From: Myxococcales bacterium
GTDB taxonomy: Bacteria > Myxococcota_A > Bradymonadia > REDH01
Length of the DNA: 64,000 nucleotides
Direction of reading: 5' to 3'
NCBI GenBank assembly: GCA_020633625.1
Contig: JACKDJ010000006.1
Coordinates: 1-64,000, forward strand
In this document: in pieces, positions 58,010 through 64,000 of the stretch
Layout of the letters: the number at the start of each line of letters is the position of its first letter
How positions within the stretch are numbered: the stretch's first letter is position 1
Position numbers and translations under genes: made by a program
The notes under the pieces: generated by a model
Seen by the model: only the letters and a program-made list of their open reading frames with translations
The model's database searches: none
Told to the model about the DNA's origin: nothing

Positions 58010-60520
58010 ATGAAGCTCTCGCTCCGCGCCGTCTCTGTTCTCGCCTTCGTCGCGCTCTCCGCTGCCTGTGGCGGAGGCGGAGAGGATGAGAAGGACTGCT
58101 CGACTCCCTGCACGACCCCGCCGTCTGCCGTCTGCACCGACGGCACGCTGACGACGTACAACTCGATCGGCGTCTGCGTCGAGGGGACGTGCCAGTACGA
58201 GCCCACGTCGACGGGCTGCAGCGGCGGGCAGGTGTGCGGTGAGGGTGCTTGCGTCGACCCGCCCGACATCTGCGACGGCGTGACCTGCACCGATCCTCCG
58301 GCCGCCACGTGTGACGGCGACTCGGTCGTGAGCTTCGCGTCGCCTGGCTCGTGCTCCGGGGAGTCGGGCACGGCGACCTGCGACTACGAGATGTCGACGT
58401 CGGCCTGCCGCTCGAACCAGGTCTGCGTCGATGGCGAGTGCGTGCGCGACCTGTGCGCCGGCGTCGACTGCAACGAGCCGCCAGCGGCGGCGTGTGAGGG
58501 GAACGTCATCGTGTCGTACGAGGCGTCGGGGACCTGCGACGCCGCGACCGGCGACTGCAGCTACACCGAGGCTTCGCGTCGCGACTGCGCGGCGGCCGGG
58601 CTGTTCTGCGAGGGCGGCACGTGCGTCGAGGCCGACCCGTGCGAGGGCATTACATGCGACGCGCCGCCAGAGGCCGTCTGTAACGGGAGCGTGCTCACGC
58701 AGTACGCAAACCGCGGGCTCTGCTCCGACGGCGAGTGCGCCTACAGCCAGACCGAGCGCGACTGCGAGCTCCTCGGCCAGCTCTGCCGCGACGCGACGTG
58801 CCGCGACCGGATGCCGTGCGAAGACATCGTCTGCGACCGCCCCCCGCGCGCGGCCTGTGCCGGCGACGTGCTCACGACGTTCGACGCCGAGGGGACGTGC
58901 GAGCTGGACGCGTGCACGTACACGCCTCACGTGACGAACTGCACCGACCTCGGCGAGATCTGCGTCGCCGGCGCGTGCGTCGCGCCGACGCCCTGCGACG
59001 GCATCCGGTGCGTGACTCCGCCTGCCGCGGTCTGCGAGGGCGAGGTCTCGGTGACGTTCACGAACCCGGGCACCTGCGAAGACGGCGTCTGTCGGTACGA
59101 TGAAGTCCGCGAGGACTGCGCCGCGACAGAGGGTGGGTTCTGCTCTGGCGGCGTGTGCGAGACGGTCACCGACCCCTGCTCCGGCGTCGTCTGCAACGTG
59201 GCACCGCCGCCCGCGTGCGACGGTGACATCGCGGTCACGTACTCTCTGCCGGGCGCGTGCGCCGACGGCACGTGCTCGTACCTCGAAGACTACGACGACT
59301 GCACCGAGGCCGCCGGCGTGTGCACCGACGGCGCCTGCATCTCGGTGGATCCGTGCGACGGCGTCGTCTGCGACGCACCGCCCGCGCCGACGTGCGAGGG
59401 TGAGGTCGCGGTCTCTGCGTCGACGGGCGTCTGTGTCGCCGGCGCGTGCGACTACACGGTCGGCGAGACGCGCACGGACTGCGCGCTTGCTGGCAAGACG
59501 TGCGTCGAGGCGGTGTGCGTGGGCGCCGGCGCGTTGCTGCGCGAGAGCGACCTCTACATCAGCGAGATGATGCTGAACCCGCCTGGCGGGGCCGCCGGAG
59601 CCGTCTGGTTCGAGATCGCCTCGAACTTCTCGGACACTTCGCTCGAGGGCCTCACGATCTCCAACGGGCGTCGTTCGTTCGAGATCCCGGCGGGGGTCGA
59701 GGTCGGCCTCACCGATCACATCATCGTCGGCGGGAGCGAGGGCGCGGTGCCGACCGGCGTCGATGTCGTGTTCCCGAGCGGCTTCACGCTCGCCCCTGGA
59801 GACACGATCACGCTCACGGGCTCAGAGGTCGTCGACACGGTGGCGACATCGACCGATGGGAGCTGGCCGTTCGCCGCCGGCGTCGCGCTGCAGCTCGCGT
59901 ACGGCTCGACCGACGGCGACAACGACTCGCCGACGTCGTGGTGTCCGGCGACCGAGACCTACGAGTCCGGCGCGTTCGGCTCGCCCGGCATGCCGAACAG
60001 CCTGTGCGCGTCGCCGGTCGCCGTCGACGACCTGTTCGTTACGGAGCTGATGCTGCAGGGCGCGCGCGTGGTCGGTTCGGACCAGTGGATCGAGCTCTGG
60101 AACCAGTCGTCGAACAGCATCGATCTGTATGGGCTCCGCGTCACGACCTCGACGTCGCTGTGGGTCGTCGACCACTCGGTGATCGTGGCGGCCGGCGAGT
60201 ACGCGGTGATCGGCGTCGACTCGTTCAGCGGCGGCGGCGCCGACGTCTGGCACGCGGGCGCCCTCCCGCTCGACCCCGCCGGCGACATCCTGACGATCTC
60301 GCTCGGGCCGACGGTGCTCGACACCCTCGACTTCTCGGCTGGCTCCTCGACGTGGCCCTACGCGCCCGGCGTCGCGATGCAGCTCAGCGCGACGGTCGAC
60401 ACGGCCGCCGCGAACGACTCCGCCAGCACGTGGTGCCCCGCGACGGCGACCTACACGACGACGCCGCAAAACCTCGGGACGCCCGGCGCCGCGAACTTCG
60501 TCTGCTCCGCAGGCACCTGA
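58010..60520 (+). CDS. Lipoprotein with Cys-rich repeats and two lamin-tail domains
   Basis: This 836-aa lipoprotein has the lipobox ALSAAC. Residues 28-500 contain eight or so Cys-rich units of about 55 residues, each opening with C-x2-V/I-x-C-x4-P as in CDGVTCTDPPAATCDGD. Two lamin-tail-domain-like regions follow (DLYISEMMLNPPGGAAGAVW near 520, DDLFVTELMLQGA near 675), each ending with an SWCPATETY or TWCPATATY segment. Such domains occur in secreted proteins of predatory and myxobacteria. ATG 58010 has AGGA upstream. It ends 10 bases before mnmG and may be read through into it. Confidence 0.82.
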   Translation: MKLSLRAVSVLAFVALSAACGGGGEDEKDCSTPCTTPPSAVCTDGTLTTYNSIGVCVEGTCQYEPTSTGCSGGQVCGEGACVDPPDICDGVTCTDPPAATCDGDSVVSFASPGSCSGESGTATCDYEMSTSACRSNQVCVDGECVRDLCAGVDCNEPPAAACEGNVIVSYEASGTCDAATGDCSYTEASRRDCAAAGLFCEGGTCVEADPCEGITCDAPPEAVCNGSVLTQYANRGLCSDGECAYSQTERDCELLGQLCRDATCRDRMPCEDIVCDRPPRAACAGDVLTTFDAEGTCELDACTYTPHVTNCTDLGEICVAGACVAPTPCDGIRCVTPPAAVCEGEVSVTFTNPGTCEDGVCRYDEVREDCAATEGGFCSGGVCETVTDPCSGVVCNVAPPPACDGDIAVTYSLPGACADGTCSYLEDYDDCTEAAGVCTDGACISVDPCDGVVCDAPPAPTCEGEVAVSASTGVCVAGACDYTVGETRTDCALAGKTCVEAVCVGAGALLRESDLYISEMMLNPPGGAAGAVWFEIASNFSDTSLEGLTISNGRRSFEIPAGVEVGLTDHIIVGGSEGAVPTGVDVVFPSGFTLAPGDTITLTGSEVVDTVATSTDGSWPFAAGVALQLAYGSTDGDNDSPTSWCPATETYESGAFGSPGMPNSLCASPVAVDDLFVTELMLQGARVVGSDQWIELWNQSSNSIDLYGLRVTTSTSLWVVDHSVIVAAGEYAVIGVDSFSGGGADVWHAGALPLDPAGDILTISLGPTVLDTLDFSAGSSTWPYAPGVAMQLSATVDTAAANDSASTWCPATATYTTTPQNLGTPGAANFVCSAGT

Positions 60521-60530
60521 GCGCCGACCG

Positions 60531-62441
60531 ATGACCGCACACCGCGCCACGTACGACGCGATCGTCGTCGGCGGTGGTCACGCCGGCTGCGAGGCCGCGT
60601 TCGCGCTCGCGACGCTCGGGCAGCGCACGCTCCTGCTCACGATGAACGTCGATACCATCGGCGCGATGAGCTGCAACCCAGCCATCGGCGGCATGGCAAA
60701 GGGGCACCTCGTCAAAGAGATCGACGCGCTCGGCGGGCTCATGGGGCGCGTCGCCGACGCCGCAGCGATCCACTACAAGCGCCTGAACACCCGCAAGGGA
60801 CCGGCCGTGTGGTCGTCTCGCGCGCAGGCCGACATGCGCGTCTACCGCGCCGCGATGCAAGGGGCGCTGATGGCGACCCCCGGTCTGGACATCAAGCAGG
60901 GCAGCGTCGAGCGCCTCCGGATCGAGCGGTGCGACGGGGCGGCCCGCGTTTGCGGCGTCGTCGACCAGCTCGGCATCGAGTACGACGCCCGCGCCGTCGT
61001 CCTCACCACCGGCACGTTCCTGCGCGGCCTCTGCCACGTCGGCCAGGCGAAGTTCGTCGCGGGTCGCGCGGGCGACATCGCGTCGCTCGGGCTCGCCGAC
61101 CAGCTCCGCGCTTTGCAGCTCGACGTCGGCCGCCTGAAGACCGGGACCACTCCGCGCCTCGATGGGCGCACGATCGACTGGAGCGTCTGCGAGCCGCAGC
61201 CCGGCGACCCGAACCCGCGCCGCTTCTCGTTCTACGACGAGCCTCCGATGCTTCGGCAGGTCGAGTGCTTCGTCACCGCGACCAACGCAGAGACGCACGA
61301 CATCATCCGCGGCGGGCTCGACCGGTCGCCGATGTTCGACGGGACGATCGAGGGGATCGGCCCGCGGTACTGCCCGAGCATCGAAGACAAGATCCACCGG
61401 TTCGCCGACAAGGACCAGCACCAGATCTTCCTGGAGCCGCAAGGGCTCGACACGATCGAGGTCTACCCGAACGGCATCTCGACGTCCCTGCCGTACGACG
61501 TGCAGCTCGCGCTCGTGCGGTCGATCCGTGGGCTCGAGAGAGCCGAGATCATGCGCCCGGGGTACGCCGTCGAGTACGACTTCGTGAACCCGATCCAGCT
61601 CGACCCGACCCTCGAGCTGCGTGCGCTCCCCGGCCTGTACCTGGCGGGTCAGATCAACGGGACCTCGGGCTACGAGGAGGCGGCGGCGCAGGGGCTGGTG
61701 GCGGGCGTCAACGCCGCGCAGGCGCTCCGCGGCGCGGAGCCGTTGGTGCTGGGCCGCGACGAGGCGTACATCGGGGTTCTCGTCGACGACCTGACCACGC
61801 GCGGCGCGCAGGAGCCGTACCGGATGTTCACGTCGCGCGCGGAGTATCGGCTCATGCTCCGCGAGGACAACGCGGACCGCCGGCTCTCGCCGCGTGCGCG
61901 GTCGCTCGGGATGCTCGGCGATGCCGCGTGGGCGCGTTACTGCGAGAAGTCGGCGCGTATCGACTCGACCCTCGCCGCGCTTCGCGCCGCGACGGTGGCC
62001 CCGAGCGACGCCGACCGTGCCCGCGTCGCGGCGGCCGGCCTGGGCCCTGTCGAAAAGCCGATGAGCCTCGCGACCCTGCTCAAGCGCCCGGGCGCGACGA
62101 TCGAGGCGCTCTCTCGCGTAGCGCCAGACCTCGGGCTCGACCGGCTCCCGGCCGATGTGGCCGAAGCCGCGACGGTCGAGGTCGCCTACGAGGGCTATCT
62201 GCACCGGCAGCAGAGTGACGCAGACGCGCTGCGGCAGCGCGAGTCCGTGAAGATTCCCGTCGACCTGGACTTCGGAGCCATCGGAGGGCTGTCGAACGAG
62301 GTCCGCGAGAAGCTGGAGCGCGTTCGCCCGGCCTCGCTCGGTCAGGCATCGCGGATCGAGGGGATGACGCCGGCGGCGGTGACGACGCTGTGGATGTTCA
62401 TCGGCCGCCGCGGCGGTCCGACGCCGCCCCCGTCGGCATGA
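60531..62441 (+). CDS. mnmG: tRNA uridine-5-carboxymethylaminomethyl modification enzyme MnmG
   Basis: This 636-aa FAD protein, with MnmE, modifies wobble uridine 34 of certain tRNAs. The FAD motif VVGGGHAGCEAAFALATLG is near residue 12, NPAIGGMAKGHLVKEIDALG follows, and there are GTFLRGLCHVG, the signature CPSIEDKIHRFADKDQHQIF and GQINGTSGYEEAAAQGLVAG. The C-terminal helical domain is complete. Length is normal. In many bacteria this gene lies beside rsmG and parAB near the origin; here an RlmI-like methyltransferase follows with an ATGA overlap, and neither parAB nor rsmG is in view. Confidence 0.97.
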   Translation: MTAHRATYDAIVVGGGHAGCEAAFALATLGQRTLLLTMNVDTIGAMSCNPAIGGMAKGHLVKEIDALGGLMGRVADAAAIHYKRLNTRKGPAVWSSRAQADMRVYRAAMQGALMATPGLDIKQGSVERLRIERCDGAARVCGVVDQLGIEYDARAVVLTTGTFLRGLCHVGQAKFVAGRAGDIASLGLADQLRALQLDVGRLKTGTTPRLDGRTIDWSVCEPQPGDPNPRRFSFYDEPPMLRQVECFVTATNAETHDIIRGGLDRSPMFDGTIEGIGPRYCPSIEDKIHRFADKDQHQIFLEPQGLDTIEVYPNGISTSLPYDVQLALVRSIRGLERAEIMRPGYAVEYDFVNPIQLDPTLELRALPGLYLAGQINGTSGYEEAAAQGLVAGVNAAQALRGAEPLVLGRDEAYIGVLVDDLTTRGAQEPYRMFTSRAEYRLMLREDNADRRLSPRARSLGMLGDAAWARYCEKSARIDSTLAALRAATVAPSDADRARVAAAGLGPVEKPMSLATLLKRPGATIEALSRVAPDLGLDRLPADVAEAATVEVAYEGYLHRQQSDADALRQRESVKIPVDLDFGAIGGLSNEVREKLERVRPASLGQASRIEGMTPAAVTTLWMFIGRRGGPTPPPSA

Positions 62442-63418
62442 ACGCCGACGCGGTGCGCGAGGCGGTCGCCCGCGCCGCGGCTCGCCGCGTCGCCGCCGGT
62501 CTCGGCGGCGACACGACGGCGTACCGCCTCGTTCACGACCGCTGGGACGCGCTCCCGGGCGTGCGCGTGGACCGGCTCGGCGACGTCGCGTCGATCCGCC
62601 TTCGCGCCGCCGACGTCACGACGCCGAGCTACGTCGAGACGCTGGCCGCGGCGCTGGCGGAGACGGGTCTGCGGCGCGGGCATGTGCTCCGCGACCAGCC
62701 AGAGAAGGTCCGGGGCCTCGCGGCCGACGTCGACGACGGGCCGCTCGAGGCTGCGCTCGCCGCCGGCGGATTGCAGCCGTTCGCCGGGCCGGTCGTCGCG
62801 CTGGAGCGCGGTCAGCGGTTCGAGCTGTCGACCGCCGCCGGTTTCTCGTGCGGCCTGTTCTTCGACATGCGAGACGTTCGGGCGGCGCTCGCGTCGCGCT
62901 GGTCGGGCCGCAAGACGCTGAATCTGTTCGCCTACACATGCGGGTTCGGCGTCGCGCTCGGCGCTCGCAACGAGGTCATCAACGTCGACACATCGGGTCC
63001 GTACCTGGAGTGGGGCCGCCGAAACTACGCGCTCAACGGGCTCGAGGTCCGCGACGAGCACTTCGTGCGCGCGGACGCCTTCGCTTGGCTCGAGGGGGCC
63101 GTCCGTCGCGGCGTCACCTACGACGCCGTCACGCTCGACCCGCCGTCGTACTCCGCGGGCCGCCGCGGTCGCGCGCGTCGGTTCAGCGTGGAGCGCGATC
63201 TGGGCGAGCTGATCGAGCTCGCGGTCCGCGTGCTGGCGCCGAGTGGCGAGCTGTTCGTGGCGACGAACCATGAGGCGCTGCCGCGCGACGCGTTCGCCGC
63301 GGCGGTTCGACGCGCGTGCGCTGGGGCAGGGCGACGAGTAGAGCAGGCCTGGGATCCGCCTCCCGACTATCCGGTCGACCGCGCGGTCTGGCACCTGCGG
63401 ACGGCGCTAATCGCCTGA
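62438..63418 (+). CDS. RlmI-like class I SAM-dependent rRNA methyltransferase
   Basis: This 326-aa protein has the layout of the RlmI/YccW group (cytosine-5 methylation of 23S rRNA) without the N-terminal PUA domain. The family segment GFSCGLFFDMRD, the SAM motif LNLFAYTCGFGVALG with an Asn/Asp acidic partner VINVDTSG, and the catalytic LDPPSYSAGRRG are all visible. ATG 62438 overlaps the mnmG stop as ATGA, so both RNA-modification genes are coupled. The exact RNA target is not certain from sequence. Confidence 0.87.
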   Translation: MNADAVREAVARAAARRVAAGLGGDTTAYRLVHDRWDALPGVRVDRLGDVASIRLRAADVTTPSYVETLAAALAETGLRRGHVLRDQPEKVRGLAADVDDGPLEAALAAGGLQPFAGPVVALERGQRFELSTAAGFSCGLFFDMRDVRAALASRWSGRKTLNLFAYTCGFGVALGARNEVINVDTSGPYLEWGRRNYALNGLEVRDEHFVRADAFAWLEGAVRRGVTYDAVTLDPPSYSAGRRGRARRFSVERDLGELIELAVRVLAPSGELFVATNHEALPRDAFAAAVRRACAGAGRRVEQAWDPPPDYPVDRAVWHLRTALIA

Positions 63419-63489
63419 CGCCGCGCGGTCGGGGCTGTACTCGCCGCGCGAAACCTGCGAAAACACTTCAACTCTGCCCCCCGACCGAT

Positions 63490-64000
63490 ATGGCTAGCCT
63501 CGCGCCCCGTGCCCCGCGCCTGCTCCCGCTCGTCTGCGTGCTCGTGTGCGCGTGCGCCGGCCCGCAGACCGGGCGGGTCTCGGAGTGGAACGCCGCGGAC
63601 GACGGGTCCGTCTCGGGCACGCTCGGCGCGGACGACGCGACGGACGACGAGGGTCGCTGGCGCGATGTCTATGCGGTCGAGCTCGACGCCGGCACGATCG
63701 CGAGCGTCGCGGCGAGCTCCGAGGCGTTCGACACGATGCTGTACGCCAGCGCCCCGGGGCTCTCGCTGCAGAACGACGACTTCGGCGGCGGAACGAACTC
63801 GGCGCTCGAGTTCGCCGTCCCGGGAGCGCCGGGTGAGCGAACCCGCGTCACGATCACGGTCGCGAGCTTCGCTCCCAGCACCGGAGGCGACTACGCCCTC
63901 GAGCTGCGAACCTTGGATCCGGCTCACGCCGAAGCGCGGCTGAACGGCGCCGGGACGCTGACCGGACGGCTGTCGGGCGCGGACGAAGGCACGGAGGTCG
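63490..64000 (+). CDS. PPC-domain lipoprotein (3' end outside window)
   Basis: Only the first 170 residues are present. A signal peptide (RLLPLVCVLVCACAG) ends in a possible lipobox. A PPC-like beta domain follows, with SVSGTLGADDATDDEGRWRD, AVELDAGTIASV, FDTMLYASAPG, NDDFGGGTNSALEF and GGDYALELRTL. A second copy begins at the edge (LTGRLSGADEG). ATG 63490 is the first start in frame; no strong ribosome site precedes it. Probably a surface or secreted binding protein. Confidence 0.72.
   Translation, partial: MASLAPRAPRLLPLVCVLVCACAGPQTGRVSEWNAADDGSVSGTLGADDATDDEGRWRDVYAVELDAGTIASVAASSEAFDTMLYASAPGLSLQNDDFGGGTNSALEFAVPGAPGERTRVTITVASFAPSTGGDYALELRTLDPAHAEARLNGAGTLTGRLSGADEGTEV

Noticed and set aside
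60531..62441. mnmG as proof of the replication origin
   Set aside because: The usual neighbours (rsmG, parA, parB, mnmE, rpmH) are absent in the visible part and no DnaA-box cluster was seen.
1..64000. tRNA, rRNA, insertion sequences or prophage genes
   Set aside because: None was found by reading both strands; no transposase, integrase or tRNA-like fold was noticed, though a covariance search was not possible.

Overview
The window is high-GC DNA (about 70% by eye) from what looks like a myxobacterium (Myxococcota, probably Polyangia-like). The evidence is three proteins ending in a MYXO-CTERM-like tail (Gly/Cys region, transmembrane helix, Arg cluster), lipoproteins full of MopE-type DNDCDG metal-binding motifs and CGDG...CDDGN cysteine-rich repeats, and Asp/Ser/Thr-rich linkers behind lipoboxes. 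It is ordinary chromosome: ssb, adk, nadC, birA, a class I fumarase and mnmG are spread through it. No tRNA, rRNA, insertion sequence or CRISPR array was seen.

Layout. 1-1.7 kb: a truncated B12-binding-type radical SAM gene divergent from ssb, which ends in a strong terminator. 1.9-5.0 kb: an operon of a DMT-type exporter and LuxE-like and LuxC-like genes without luciferase. 5.1-9.8 kb: a translationally coupled N6-adenine methyltransferase and DEAH/SNF2-type helicase (candidate defence or DNA-modification pair), with two parS-like palindromes nearby. 9.9-16.3 kb: PIN-PhoH ATPase, surface lipoprotein, small membrane protein, M2/M3-type metallopeptidase, secreted S1 protease. 16.4-21.7 kb: DnaQ-like exonuclease coupled to a 1063-aa MopE lipoprotein, and a lipoprotein made of 99-bp tandem repeats. 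22-28.4 kb: POT transporter, DUF547 lipoprotein, helix-hairpin-helix lipoprotein plus adk, and a nadC-birA-oxidoreductase operon. 28.6-33.5 kb: a 1632-aa lipoprotein with two FGE-sulfatase folds. 33.6-38 kb: ferritin-like protein and a coupled halogenase / O-methyltransferase / polysaccharide deacetylase cassette. 38-45 kb: PEP-CTERM VIT-VWA protein, its exosortase-EpsI-like fusion, and a divergent two-component system. 45-60.5 kb: secreted MYXO-CTERM and lipoprotein genes, fumarase, enoyl-CoA hydratase. 60.5-64 kb: mnmG, an RlmI-like methyltransferase and a truncated PPC lipoprotein.

The most unusual content is a family of short repeats sharing the core CTTMCCGANGGTAGTG (one orientation). 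They form five arrays between 39.5 and 57.0 kb. Three arrays fill tail-to-tail intergenic spaces (44.9, 52.8 and 56.8 kb). Two lie in-frame in interdomain linkers of the VIT-VWA and exosortase genes, inserted in opposite orientation so that the same DNA is read as different peptides. This points to selection or amplification acting on DNA or RNA rather than on protein.

Many genes are joined by 4-base ATGA/GTGA overlaps. These were used to choose starts (helicase, exonuclease, response regulator, deacetylase, methyltransferase, RlmI-like).
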